Positions 45,546 through 58,708 of a DNA stretch of 64,000 nucleotides are shown one piece after another. How positions within the stretch are numbered: position 1 is the stretch's first letter; each line of letters starts with the position of its first letter. Source of the stretch: Chamaecyparis obtusa. Lineage: Eukaryota > Streptophyta > Pinopsida > Cupressales > Cupressaceae. The stretch spans positions 64,501 through 128,500 of the forward strand of contig BSBK01007746.1 in assembly GCA_027943335.1 (NCBI GenBank), read 5' to 3'. Below the pieces are notes generated by a model, which searched no databases, was not told where the DNA came from, and saw only the letters and a program-made list of their open reading frames with translations. The translations under genes and the position numbers were made by a program.

Positions 45546-48500
45546 ATAATCTAGTGCATGGGGCAGCAATTATCATTGTCCCACATGCTTCACATTTCTG
45601 CACAGGCATTTTCGTCCATTCATATTGTGACAATTCAAAGTGTTAGTAATAGTGTTGGCAATAAGAGTTTTAATGGTAGCAACTTTAGATAGTTAAAAAG
45701 GTAATCATTACAATTTATTATATTGTTTAGATTTCTGATAATAAGAGCTTTTGTGTATCTATGTAATTATTATATAATATAATTATTTTTAATTAAAAAT
45801 ATAAAATTTAATTTGTGTATATTTTTATTTTTATGTATTTTAAATATCATAATATTAAATTCGATTTCAGATAACTTCATCATAAAAATCTTTAAGAAAA
45901 TGTGGGCATTTTAAGAGTTTAACTTCATATGATATGAGTAGAGTCTGGTCGATAAAAGATGAAAGTCTAACACTAAATAGTATTCATTCCCTTAAGGAAG
46001 GAGTACTAGGATATGGTATGGGACATTTTACATCAGCCTACAGTCCATGTTTGCAAACATCCCTTGGCACATTTAATGATTTATTTTGTCTACACATATC
46101 ATGAAAAAATAGATATAATTTTTAAAGAAACTTTTATACATAAAAATATTTTTTAAAAATTCAAAATTGCATAGTCTACATACGTTGTCTAAAATATAAT
46201 AATAATTATTTTTCTTTTTATAAATGGCAGTTTAGTGCTTAAGTATGACTTCTTTTAATCATGAAAAAATCATCGACAAAAGAATACACATTATTCGTGT
46301 AAAAGGGCTTATAAAATGTGAACTCGACCTACCATGTTGTAACAGAGCCGCAATGTCATACCATGTGACACGCAGGGTAATATTTTCTACATAAATTCTC
46401 AACATACTACACATGGTCGTAAATGGTGAAAAGGTTGTCAAAGTGTTGACTAGGGTCATCATGAAACTCCATGCTATGTCAAATACTTTAAATGTCAATA
46501 GGAAAACAACTCTTCTAGGGTTATTTTCTTCATCAGCAGCTTCCTCAAATGCACTCACACAAGTTATATTTGAGCCATTCATTTCCCTTTGACACAAGAC
46601 AAGGAGTTTGAGCTGAAAAAACATTGGTAGTGAATACTAACAGTCTATTATGAAATCTTTGATTTGTTTTTAATTCTAGGTTTCCAACGGGAGTCAAGCT
46701 GCACGTATCTTGACCTCACTACTACACAATAATGGTGTTTAAGATGTTAATTTAAGACAAAAAGTTAACTTTGTCTTAAACACATTTTTTATATTTAAAT
46801 TTTATTTTTAATATTTAAATTGTCTCAAATTAAGACAATAGAAAAAATCACTTTCCTAAAATACAACTTTACTTTTCTTATCTTTGTTGATGTTCCATTC
46901 CTTAACAAATGCTACTTCATTCATTAGCAACTACCAACAGCTGCAGCGACATCATCGCGATGCACTTCTCAACAGTTGTGGGAACAACCGTGGGAAGGGT
47001 TATCATATTGGGTATGGCAGGAAGTCAGTTTATGATTTGGTTATATATTGATCAGGGTTTATGCAGGAATGTTATATTTTGCTTTCTCAAAGCCCTAGAT
47101 GTCTTCTTCAACCTGTTTGCACTGTGATTCAACATTTGTTCAATCCTCTTAGAGAGAAATCCAGATCTATACAACAAATAGGTAATAAATTTATTCTGAG
47201 TACCTTGTAGATCTCTTTTGTTTTGTCCTTGTAATGTGGGTATCATATATATGTTAAATTTTTTTTATTCCTTGCTGGGTTCTGCTATCTGGGTGATGCA
47301 AGACAAGAAATCAGGTTCGAACCTCTTTCCTGGACCCCCCCTATATGAGATCTATGAGAGCACTTTTCTTTGAGGCTTTTTCCCATGCGGTTAAATGGAA
47401 TAGGTAGGGGGTATGCATGTGAATGCACAGGGGCCATTGAACCCTTTGCATATGTCTTTGAACCCAATTACAAGGTAGGTGACTGCCATTATAGCTGGTC
47501 CACTCAGAAACCTCACTGCGAATGAGTTTTCTCCAAACCATGATGAGGATAAGGTGGGTCATGACACTGACATGAGGCATCATTTTCATGGGCTGTGCCT
47601 CTTGGCTCTTGGGGTGAAGCTCTGTGGTTGAACTCGACCCAAATTTGGACAGCCTCGATTTTTCTTTCTCATGAGATAGGCCTTCCTCCGCCCTCCGCCT
47701 TGTTCTAAAAACTAAAATCTTCTTCACGCTCATACTCCTCATATAACACCTCTCTTCACTCTGCTGGACCTGGGACAGGGACAAAGAGATTGATTTCCCT
47801 AGCCAAATAAAGAGATTATAAAACACACAAACAAGATTGATTGATTGCTTGATTTATTCACTAAGCCATCGCTAATGCTCACCTTTGAGTATGTCGTTGT
47901 GGGAGAGAGCTTGGTCGCGAGTAGGGGAAATGGCTCATCTTACTTCTTTAGTCGGGTAATCGGGCTTGTTGGTATTGTCAGGAGAAGCGTGGAGCTCCAA
48001 ACGAACATATGCGAGTCCTTGTCATGAACATGGACCTCTTGGGTCTCATTGATTTTTGGCTGACAAAACTTGGGATCGACACAACTTTTCTTGGCAGCCC
48101 TGGCGGTGGTGTTGGGGGAGAACATTCCTAGATTGGGCGTAGGATAGCTAGCCTGATTCTAATTCTGGTTTGCCTTGCATGCACAAGGTATGTATATGGA
48201 GAAAGGAGGGAAGGTATGTCTATTGAAAAAAACCCTTCCGCTGCACCAGATTCTGCAGAAACATGCCCCATAAGTAGAATAGTAGGGGCCCGGGAGATAT
48301 TGGGGGTGGGCGTGTGTGGGGTTGGAACTATAGTGTGGAGGAGGGGGGTGGTTTCTTTAATATTGAAACCTCTGGCCCTTGCACCGACAATAGTTATCCC
48401 CTCCCCTACTGCAGACGTGCCCCCAAACGTATTATTGTGGGAAAGCATGTTACATATAAAATATCAAATGGGGCTACTAAAAGAGGACATCAGCCCTGTG

Positions 48501-49471
48501 TCTGCAACACTAGACCTAGAGTCCAGTCTCACTAATTCTATGCATCTACATCATGTGCCTTATAAAGAAATAATAATTTATTATTTAAGTAATTATATGA
48601 TAAAATGGATAGCTTCAATCTATGCTACTAGTGAGCTATTGAATACTAATATTAACATTATGATATTTCAAAAACTTGAAATCTTTTTAAATATGTAACT
48701 GTGTTAAAAGTTTTACAATCAAATCTCAATATAATTACACCTTAATTACTAATTTATTTTAGTATTATCTCATTTTTGTTTCCATTCTAGAGCCTCTCAA
48801 TCTATAATAATAGAACTAAACTTGTCTTGTGCTACATTTGATGATATTCTGTATTTATTACCAAGAGTTGTTTTGACATAAATTTATAGAGTCCACAAAA
48901 AGAAATAATGTAATTTAACAAAGTTTAAGCCTTATTTGAAAGAAGCAGTAATATTTGCTGATGACATCCAAATTATATAATTCCCATTATATATGATCAA
49001 CTTAGTATTTTATATCATGTCAAACTACAATGATTCACAAATTTAGCAAAGCCATATATAGAAAATTTAGCAGAACAAAGAACATACCATGTCAACTATA
49101 ATGATTCACAAATGAAAATTTATTCAATTAGAATATTTGTTACAAACTATATAGAGTAAAATCAACTAAAAGTCACCTATATACCAATATAAAGTAGAGA
49201 TATTATAACAATTAAATAACATAGATTGACTTGTCATTGTGCAAAGTTTAATTAATCTGATAGTAAGCAAAAATAATAACAATGATACAACAAATTTGTA
49301 ATCCGCATGACAGAATACCTTCCATGGACTTAGTTTAAGAAGCTTCTTATTTTTATGGTACTAGTTGAAAATTCCTTCTGTTAATAATAATATGTTATAT
49401 TTCTCTACATTCCAGTGCCTTGTAGATTGTATTTGCATGTAAATTTTCTAACCTAATTCTATTTTTTAAAG
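45546..49471. other. Intergenic, mostly unrecognised
   Basis: AT-rich to about 46900, then a less AT-rich part (46900-48550). Open stretches at 46259-46624 (minus), 47341-47826 (minus) and 48216-48698 have no motif or splice support. CACTACTACACAATAATGG at 46717 followed by inverted TTTAAGACAAA words could be one end of a CACTA transposon, but no partner end was found. Confidence 0.4.
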
Positions 49472-49584
49472 GTATTGCTCGACTATCATTCAAGATTGCA
49501 TCCAAGAGAGTCATTTGCAAAAGCATTGAAATTGCAACTAGAAGCTATGAAGCCAGACCCTTCAACTCCACTTGAAGAATATAG
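49472..49584 (+). pseudogene. Orphan exon of an unidentified gene
   Basis: 113 bp between a TTTTTTAAAG acceptor and a GTTAGC donor, open in one frame. It contains YHSRLHPRESFAKALKLQLE followed by AMKPDPSTPLEEYR. The composition and lack of stops look like a conserved plant protein exon. I cannot name the protein, and no neighbouring exon was found within several kilobases. It may be a fragment captured by a transposon or left by a rearrangement. Confidence 0.45.
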
Positions 49585-51295
49585 GTTAGCATACTTTTAC
49601 TAGAGAAGATTTAACTTCAGTATTGCATCTTATAATTTCATAGTGTTCATTACTGCAATCTAAAATAAACGTAATCTTAACATTTTCCCTAGTAGGTTTA
49701 ATTGTCTTTATACATATTCCACATATGCATCTTAATTGTTTGTTCGCATTTTATTTTTGTGGAAACTTGTTGCTTGAATCAAGATGTGAAATACCTATCT
49801 TCTAATTCATCAATTTTCATTCTATTAGTACAAAAATTGACTCTTCTATGAAACTTTGTGTTTAACTTTTGACATCAAATTTGTTGTTAGTATCCTTGTC
49901 ATGTTAGATAGTATAAATCAGGTCATCCTTCTTTTCTATCTATCATGTTAGTTGGTGATGTCCAAGTTTGTCTACTAATAGTGGTTGTCGATCATTCATG
50001 GATGAGTGGAAAATGATGATGAGTAAAGCTCAAAGCCTCAGAGGCAAAGACAAGGTCAGGAAATAGTTCACAAGGTCTCTTCAACATTGTTCTTGATGAA
50101 TTCGAGAAAGTGCATAATGTGAGTGAATGTCGTTAGGAAAAGATACCCAAATGGTTACTTAAGTTGAAAATGGCCATAAGGAGAAAATACATGCAGCTAA
50201 GTACGGCCCAATAAATGGCATCAAAAAATAAAGAAGTGTTACATTGTTAAATATTACAAGTGGCTGAGTGGTTAGAAAGTTAAATTAGCAAGTGTGAGTT
50301 TTAAAGCATTAAGAAGGATTTTGCTTTTTTCACATGGCAATGACATCTTTGAGTCCTGAGCAGCCTAGTTATAGCAGAAGATATAAGTGAAAGATGCACT
50401 TTTACAATGGTTGAGCACGGAGAAAAGGATGATCTAGAAGTGGTATGCATACATAAAAAATGTGGTAGGAAGAAATGATTTAAAAACTAAATAAATGTCA
50501 CAATTTTTAGTTGACAACAACAATACAAAATGGAAAATTAGGCTATAAATCCATGACCATTTTCAAGTGGAAAAATGTTCAAGAAATTGTTCCCAGCTCT
50601 TAAAAAGTGAATTTACACCTTTTCATTGGTTCAACTAGTCCAAAAATGCAAACCTAGTGGCAAGCAATGATGAAAACTGTGATAGGAATGGCCAACTTAA
50701 TAAAATTTTGTGATCTAGGTGATTGTGGATGCATTTGAGTAAAAATCACACCATAGGGAAATGTTAGTGGTGATAAAATAACCTAGGACACAAATAAAAA
50801 GTTTCAAGCAACAATTGAATCCAAATTGTGTTTTTGTTATGACTCAAACATTGCAAAATGACACACAATATAAGAAAAATTCCTAAATTCAATATATAAA
50901 ATAAAAAATTTGGAAGAAGATGATGTTGACTTATTTTGGTTAGTCTATTTTAAGGATGAAGTAGAAGTTAAAACATAAGAGAGCCTATTTTAGGCTATCA
51001 AAGTCCTTTATTGCCTCCTTTCATAATAATAAGATTGGGGTTGTTTTAAAAGCTTCCTTTGGAGAGTTATAAATAAGTGTCTTACACATCATATGAAATG
51101 AGAGTTGATGGTAGACTTACATTACAGAGATTGTCATTTCAAGGTTGAAGTCAAGTTAGTGAACTTGTGCATAGCAAATGATGATGAATGTAAAGCTTAT
51201 GCTACAAATTGTATAGTTGTTATTGTTCTTCGGTGTTGGTAATCTTGCAAGTTAAATTGAATTGTGTAACACTTTTAAGCCATGCATTGATGCTC
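49585..51295. other. Intergenic, nothing recognised
   Basis: AT-rich with many stops in all frames. No terminal repeats seen. Confidence 0.45.
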
Positions 51296-51300
51296 ATCAT

Positions 51301-52055
51301 TGTTAGGAATAAGGTGTCTCAAACTTGGATAATTCCTATTCTTATTATTTGTTTTGTAAAATGTATTTCTTGCAAATAATGTAATTAAGTGTGAGTGTAC
51401 ATGTCTAGTTGGCATGTTGATGTGTCACTCCACTTGATGTGTCGGCATCTTGAATTATGTGTAAGGAGATCATGGCTGAAATGGTTATGATGGATTCCTA
51501 TGACACGTAAGAGCTATATCTAGAAGATTCAATGATAGGTGAAGATATGTGGCAACTGATAAAATTGAGTACTGTACACTCTTCCCTAATCGTGGGGAAT
51601 TTTTTTGGGTTCCTCTTTTCTCAGAGAATGGTAAAACCCTAATACGGCTATCTTTGGAGGTTGCCCTAAAAGAGGAAGTGCATGATATAAGCATTTTTAG
51701 GGTTGCGAAGATAGGAGAAGTAAGTGTATTGTTGGAATGTTTTATGCTGTCGTGATTTGTCTTCAAGGGTTGGGAAAACCTTTTGAAAGAACTTGCATTG
51801 CAAGTGTATTGTAAACTGTAATAGTTTTGATTAATACACTGTGCAGGTTTTGGAGTGCTAGGGTTTTTACCGAAAGGTTTCCCCAGGGTAAATCATTGTG
51901 TCATTCTCTATTTTCTATATGCATGGTATATGGTTGCAATATCACTGTTAAAGTAGTTAACGAATCTAAAATTGTAAGGATTTAAAAGAATTTGCACAAT
52001 ACTTTCCTTTAGAGATTAGTGGAGGAAGTTGTTTCCGCACCTAAGTTTCCTTACA
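51301..52055. mobile_element. Solo LTR with ATCAT target duplication
   Basis: 755 bp starting TGTTAGGAA and ending TTCCTTACA, flanked by ATCAT at 51296-51300 and 52056-52060. It contains GGTTTTTACCGAAAGG and CCCAGGGTAAATC near its right end, a style common in copia LTRs. No internal region is present, so the element was removed by recombination between its two LTRs. A 68-codon open stretch inside is not a gene. Confidence 0.85.
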
Positions 52056-52060
52056 ATCAT

Positions 52061-55000
52061 TCATAATAGTAATAGCTTCACATATAGCTTTAGAAATTTA
52101 TATTTGGAACAATGTGATGTCCATCCATGTAATTATTTCCAATTGGTGTAGAATATTGGTCTCTGCTTTAGCCAATAGTTAAATCTTTGTTTACAAGAAA
52201 ATATTGGTCCCTGTTTTAACTAATAGTAGATTGTGCTTCATGCTTGAAGTGCTTATTCTCTTTAATATGAAAATCACATTGCAAGCCCAATTTTTTGATA
52301 GTTTGGTGCCACATTTGGGGTAAAACCATAGTCATTTGGATATATAAAATGAAAAGCCATAAATGCAAAGTCTTTGTCGTGGTAAAAACTGAATTATGAT
52401 AATAATATGCTATTATTATTTGCATTTTATAAGTATTAGGTTTCAACTGGTACAATATCCTAATTCCCATTATATATGATTGACTAAGGTTGGAATCTAG
52501 ACTTTCCTTTATGAAGGCCCTTTCAATGCTCTTAGGTGCTTGGTTACAAAGATGACTTGGCCAAATTGCTTCCTAGATCTTTTCCTTCAGCTTTCCACTT
52601 TATTAACTAACCCATATATGCTAGCAAAAGTTGTCTTCAGTCACTTAGATATGTTGATGACTTGTCAAATTGCTTTCAGGTTGTGCAATATCACCTAGAT
52701 GCTTTAGTGGGCATAAAAGATCTTCAAGCTTGAATGCTTGGTTATGAGTTTTTGTTTGATTCCTTGATGTCAGAACTTAATGTCCAGTTCTTAACTTCTT
52801 TCTGATGTTCATGGTTAACGTTTTTACATGATCTTTTTTATTATGTTAATTCTATTTCACAAAGTGTCATCATACAAAACACGCAATAAAGTAATAATTT
52901 AGATTTGTTCTAGGAAATTGCTCCTAACAAACTTTAATCATTTAAAAATTTCTCTTCCAATATCGTGTCACTTTTTTGGCATACCATGTTGGGATTTAGT
53001 TATTTTCTTTCTTTGAGCAATATGTATTTTGTTTTATTTCTTGAATTATTGAATTATATATATTTCATTGTATTTATATAGTTATATATAAATCATAGTA
53101 GCTACAAGATCCAACAAGGTCGCACTATTAGAAGAGTATGATAATTAACCCATTTAAAATTCTTTTCTTACTTCCTCATGTCTGCACACACGTGATCTTC
53201 CAAAATTATTATCATGAATATGAAATGCTGTAATTGTTTTCCTTACTGCTGTTACAATTAGTTTTCATGTTAAATTTGAAGGAACAAAAATTATTAAAGA
53301 GGCTTTGTAAACTTTCAACCCTGACCTTCTTTTGACATGGGCTCTCTCTATCCATTTATTGCTGGTGGTTATGTGACATTGATGATAGCACAACTTTAGA
53401 TTTTGAAGCAAAATAGCTATTGATGCTATTGAGGAAAGTGTTATTAAAACTATAGATTTCTTAAGTCCTTTTGTGGATGCTCACCCTGTCTCTTTTATCA
53501 CTATGACTTCATTTTTAATTATTTTTTACTATAACAACAATATGCCATTGTCCTTGGCCTGTATTTTGACATGTGACTGCCCTTTTGTTGTCTTTATCAA
53601 AGTGATATCTATTCTAATTCCTTTTATTTGCTGAATCATAACAACCACGGTCTTAATAGTCATGAGTCAATACTTTAATTTTGCACATTGTTGTATGTTA
53701 CATATTTATGACTTTTTTTTAACCATTCTACTCTTGTCATTCGAAGTCTCAGCACTATCTCTCATAACAACACTATTATTTTATTGATTTTCATTTCTTT
53801 CCATCTTTATCACTTCATCTTCTTGGATGTTCTTCATGGTAGCTATCACTGTGGTTTTCATGTGGCTGTTACACATCTTCATGACTGCACTATTTTAGGC
53901 ATTATTGCTCCTTTTATAAATGTTGCTTCTTTTATGCTATTTTCTTAATAAACAGATTTAAATATCTGATAAAATTTATTTTAATTAATACATATAATTA
54001 TGTTTCTAAAACATACACATCATAGAACATACATCCTTTTTCTAAAAGATTTTTCATCCTCAAAAGCTCCATGGTATTCTTTGTTTAACTAGAGTTTTTT
54101 TCAAACATATATGCAACTTAGAATTTGAATGTTATTGATAACATATTTGACAAACTACAAATGGTGAGCAAGCGAGTAGGAGTGAGAGTGGGTGCAAGAG
54201 GTATTTTGAATTTGAAGGTGGGTGGGAATCCTAGTGTGCAAGCTGGGGGATCCTTAGGCGAAGCCTGCTTTAATGTCTCCCTTGCAGAGTAGGACTCTGC
54301 TAATCTAGAGGAAAAGGATGGGGTCCCATGTGAAAAGGAAAAAGACCCTGGAAAAGGGGAATGGATAGGGGAAGAGAATTTGGGCATTCCTCCAAGACCT
54401 CCAACATCTAAGAAGACCCAGGTGATAGGCCAACACTGGGGCAAATAAAACAAAAGAATTAACAATTTTATGATGAAGTTCAGCTGGTCTATACATGTCA
54501 ATCTAAGAGCATAAGCTTGCGAAAGGCATCCAAGCAATATGCTATCAAGGGATGGTAGTTGTGAAATGAGGGTTTATGAGTGCATCTACAACACATGAAA
54601 TTGAATCTATGAAAAGCCAAGTAAATCCCAGCGATAGGAACTGTCACTTCCTAGCGACAGGAACAATAGCAACAAAGATAACCATTAATCTATAAAAATA
54701 ATAAAAGCAACAATTTATAAAATAGATAATAGTCGCATTAATATTTATACAAATATAAATACTAACTCTGAATAAACTTACCTAAAAATCTAAATTAACT
54801 AATCTAGAAATCAAACAGAAACATGAATGTTGAATACACCAGATAGACTAGAAGTGAAAATCTAAAAACACACACTAATGAAATACATCACCGTGTTTCA
54901 CCATGGAGTGGGCCCTTGCTCCTGGCTTGCACGGTGGATAGAGAAAATGCTGTTTCTACGCTGTGATCATGCAAAACCAAATATTCTCATTTACTTCACA

Positions 55001-56039
55001 ATACTGATGTTCAAATTTGTGTTACACGGTCTTCTTTCTGCTGAGAACTATATTCTAATCTGCAGAAAATGTTCTATATATCTATATCCTCCTTTTGTCT
55101 CTTGCTGCTTATATAGATGCAGCAGGCTTAACCACTTATTAACAACTCTGTTATTCATGCCATCTAAAGAATGGCTATTACATAGAACAATCTATAACAA
55201 AAATATGCGACTTGCAAAGAATAGATAACTTTGTTGTATCGGTTCAGAACAATATTGTCTTCATCCACCATTTTTGAGCGATGGTAGGTTCAGCTCCTTA
55301 CTTAGCAATGATAATGGTTAGTTACAAGCCAAGGTTGCTGCCACGTATGAAGTCCTCCATCACCATACAAATAATGCCAAGAATAGGAAATTGTTTTGAT
55401 CGTTCCAACAAAACTGTATTATCTGTGGTTGCTGATTCATGGTTTGAAATGGTTACTGCACAATGGAATTTGGTCCACATGAGACATCATATATGTTTGC
55501 TAGCACTCAACTTCCTCACACATTTAGAATAATTAGAGTAAATGGCATTCGATGGGTTTTCATTAAATGTGTCTAATCTCAGGTATGGAAAACAACATGT
55601 GGATCGGTGAGCTCCAAACTTCCTGCTCCTCCATTCATTGGATAGGATACTAATCGGTTGATCCATTCATTAGCTCATCATTCCTTGCTGATCTTCCTTA
55701 TGTATGAGATATTCACAAGTTGATGGAGCTTTAGATTGGTGAAAGGGCTACAGGAAGTTATAGTCTTCTCTGTCAGGTGACAGGAAGAAAGTATGAAATA
55801 GGTGACAGGAACATCTGCACCCATTAGTGAACATGCTGCAATTATAAATATTAGTAAAAGAAATCAATTAATGTAGTTTCCATATTTTAATCCCAAAACA
55901 ATATTATATACTACTTAATTATATTAAACTATATGCAACGTAAAAATGGTAAGAATGGAATGGAAATAGAATAGAGTAGTGAGTATGAAAGTGCATGAAA
56001 TGGATTAAAATATGGCATTAAATAGGTTGTACTTGGCTC
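52061..56039. other. Intergenic, nothing firm
   Basis: Contains a short direct repeat (ATATTGGT-C/T-CTG near 52152 and 52201). A frame open from about 54108 to 54447 on the plus strand is rich in Glu, Lys and Pro and could be a decayed ORF1 or gag, but no motif proves it. The remainder shows no coding signal. Confidence 0.4.
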
Positions 56040-56954
56040 TCATCACCAGGCACATGACCAGGATGGCAACATCAACCATCGGTGGTCAACCCTCTTTGGG
56101 ATCAAGCCCTTGGGCAAGTCCTCTTTCCCAACTATTAAGGACCTTTCAAACAAGGAAAAAGGCAAATATGCAATAGAGATACCTGACAAACTGGTAGATC
56201 ACAACATAGCTACCATGGATCACACTCTTGGTGGAAAGTTTGTTGGATCAAGATCTAAGATAGACATTGTTAGGATCTTTGCTAAAAAGAAATGGGATTT
56301 AAAGGGTCATGTATAGGTCATAAGCATTGCAAAGGGTTTTCTATCTTTTGAGTTCTCTTGTAAGGAAGATCTGGATAAAATCCTCTGTGCTAGAGCCTGG
56401 GCCATAGGAAAGGCCACTCTGGTGTTGTAAAAATGGACCCCCAAGATGGATCTAAATGAATCCTTCTTCATCTAGGCTTGGTGTGGGTAAGATTGCCTGA
56501 GCTCCCATTAGAGTTCTAGTATGAATATTTTTTTGATGGGATTGCCAAATCCTTCAGTACTCTTCTCTCCATAGACCTAATGACTATGGCTAGGAGACGT
56601 CTCACCTACGCTAAGATCTACATTAGAGTGGAAGAAGCCTAGGACATGCTGGAAATCATAGAGTTCCGATCAAAACTAGGTAAATGATTGCAAAAACTAG
56701 ACTATGAAAGCATCCCCTTTGCTTGCTTCCATTGTAAGAAAGTGGGACACATAGCTAGTTCTTGTCCTATTTTGCTAAGCAAGGAGAAAGAAAGGAAAGC
56801 TAGACTAGCTCAAAAAAAGAATGCTAATGGAAGAAAAAATAACCTAGAATAGGGAGAGCCAACAAGAGAGTTAATTATCCCTTAGAAGGGCACTGGGGCC
56901 AAAAATCAAAGAGTTTTAAAGAAAAAAGAACAAGTTGAGACCATCCCTGAAGAC

Positions 56955-57086
56955 CATGAAATCAGATCTGAGATGGAAACCACGACAGAGGAGGAGCAGC
57001 CCAACCAGCTACTTGCAGAGCATGAAACTAGGGATGAGAAGGAAACCACGACAGAGGAGGCATGACCTAATCAGTAGCCTAAAACC
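56955..57086 (+). repeat. Two tandem 66-bp (22-codon) units in LINE ORF1
   Basis: Both units start CATGAAA and contain GAAACCACGACAGAGGAGG. The period is a multiple of three, so the reading frame is kept. Confidence 0.85.
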
Positions 57087-57453
57087 AAAGAAACATGTGG
57101 TGAAACCCCCCTTCTGATAGGTATTGAACTAGAAATTTCTTTCCAGCAAGAAACCTCAAAGGAAAACAAGATTGCTATCCCAATTGAGGGTGGCGAATCA
57201 TGCCCTGGAAACACCTATGCTTCCCTTGTTTCAAACTCCCAGGACTCCACCCCTGAAGAAGGCCTTTCCATCTTGATACAGAGCTTGGTGAGAGGTATGC
57301 CCTTTCAAGATTTCCAATCTTTCCCTGTATTGCAGGACTTAAGGAAGTACCAACAGATGGAAGATCTTATGGTCACTGCTTCCCTAAACCAATTCACCAA
57401 AATGGAAGATCTTTGCCAAGTACAAAGAAGAGAAGGAGGGCTGGACCACTGTC

Positions 57454-57458
57454 CATTA
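57454..57458 (+). repeat. Target duplication, left (CATTA)
   Basis: Identical to CATTA at 62764-62768. Collapsing the pair makes LINE ORF1 continuous in frame through to its TGA at 62965. Confidence 0.92.
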
Positions 57459-57867
57459 TGTTGCCCCACTTTTGTTCTTCCCCTTAAAAAAAAAGGTTCA
57501 TACCTCATGTTAGATTGAGTCATAAATTTTGAGGTATTTAAATTGGAGTCTAAGTTTAGAATCTCCCTAGGATAGGTGGTCTTTATTGAATTATCCCTTC
57601 ATGCCTTCTTCTTTCTTTTAAGATGGGTTGGTTTTTATCTCCTCCCTAGGAGTGGGTAAGTTATAGTCCCCAATTCAATTTAAAGACTCTATTTCTTGCA
57701 TTTTTTATCGATGGTATTCCTTTGAATATGAAGCTCTAAAATGCCATTTTTCCCCTTTGTAAGAAAATTAAACATAGCCTTCTACCTGACGGGTTTCAAC
57801 CCATAAAGGTAATTTTCCATGAGAAGAGAACATTGGGATCATCAAGCACATATCCAAGGACTAGGGA

Positions 57868-58398
57868 TCAACATTCACGGTCTAAGATTGAATCAGGCCT
57901 AGAGAAGTAGCTTGGCAGAGAAGCCGTAATGAATTTCCCTGCTTGCGGAGTTTTTCCTGCAGATGTTGTTTTCTGAAGGATAGTGGAAAGTGTATCAAAA
58001 ATTCTTGAAAGCCAAGTGTCTACATTGGAAGAAGTAAGTTTGAGCCCCTGCAATGGATAAAACAACCTCAGAAGTATGAGAAAGTGAATAAAACCCCTTT
58101 TTTGGAAAGCTAGTTTTTAGCTTCTCCCTTATCGGAGAATCACCTAAGAGGGTCGATTTATGGGAAGCGGAAGCTTGCAAATAAATAAGAAAAAGAAGTC
58201 ACAAGAATTGAATGATTCAGAATGATTAAGATAGTCTACTTTGATATTCAGAAAGAATTGATAAAGGAGCGGGTCAATTGCAGAGTTTCGGAAAATCAAT
58301 TCCCCGCTTCTTCGCAGTTGGGTTTCTACCTTCGAAGTGAGTTTTCCAACAAAGGTGTTGAATGAAGAGAAGCGTAAAAGTAAAAATATGCTATGCAA
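57868..58398 (-). pseudogene. Minus-strand gene-like fragment in copy 2
   Basis: Reads in one frame on the minus strand from about 58398 to 57868 with stops clustered only at 58070-58143. Segments such as SKVETQLRRSGELIFRNSA and VDTWLSRIFDTLSTILQKTT look protein-like. An intron-style acceptor (TTTTATCCATTGCAG on the minus strand) stands just before the second segment. It could be a fragment of a host gene captured with its intron, lying divergent to the main ORF. I recognise no family. Confidence 0.35.
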
Positions 58399-58566
58399 TT
58401 TAAGTTACCATTACATCTACCCTGAATGGGTAAAAGTGATTTCTTAAGGCCATTAATAAGGTGCATTTAATTCAAATCTTAATGTTAGAACTTTAATGGA
58501 TATTTTTGAAAATCTATCACTCGTGTGCACAAGATATGGAAAGTAGCAGTAAGGAGGCAAGCCATT

Positions 58567-58574
58567 TATAAAAG
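58567..58574 (+). promoter_or_regulatory. TATA box before unknown ORF copy 2
   Basis: TATAAAAG, 142 bp upstream of the ATG at 58709 and identical to the octamer before copy 1. Confidence 0.55.
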
Positions 58575-58708
58575 ACTTAGACAATCAAGTGGAAATTACC
58601 ATTTGTTCACATCTTTCTCATACGCCCTTGATTTCCCACATTTTTTCAAATCATCTCACAGTGTTCTCCAAAGCTTTTAGTGGTAAATCAAAAGCATAAT
58701 TAGAAGCT

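Larger units (their letters stand above)
56040..57458 (+). pseudogene. LINE ORF1, 5' part
   Basis: Shows the DUF4283-type N-terminal region of plant L1 ORF1 (KFVGSRSKIDIVRIFAKKKW near 56237-56296) and, after a frameshift near 56475, a VWVRLPELPLEF segment. A CCHC knuckle (CFHCKKVGHIASSC) lies at about 56726-56767. In-frame stops include TAG near 56317 and a TAG at a conserved Trp position near 56518. An acidic linker with a 22-codon tandem repeat follows, then the end EGWTTVHY is cut at 57458 by the unknown element. ORF1 proteins bind LINE RNA. The exact start is uncertain because the first ~60 bp read in two frames. Confidence 0.8.

Noticed and set aside
46259..46624. 121-codon minus-strand ORF
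   Set aside because: No motif, promoter or splice support; kept only as unexplained.
47341..47826. 161-codon minus-strand ORF in a less AT-rich segment
   Set aside because: Composition is mixed and reads as if frames change; no recognisable domain.
48216..48698. 160-codon plus-strand ORF
   Set aside because: Low-complexity Gly/Val then AT-rich tail; antisense ORF of similar length; no homology recalled.
48980..52481. Shared 20-mer TAATTCCCATTATATATGAT near 48981 and 52461 as possible element ends
   Set aside because: The similarity does not extend on either side, and no target duplication or terminal dinucleotides fit.
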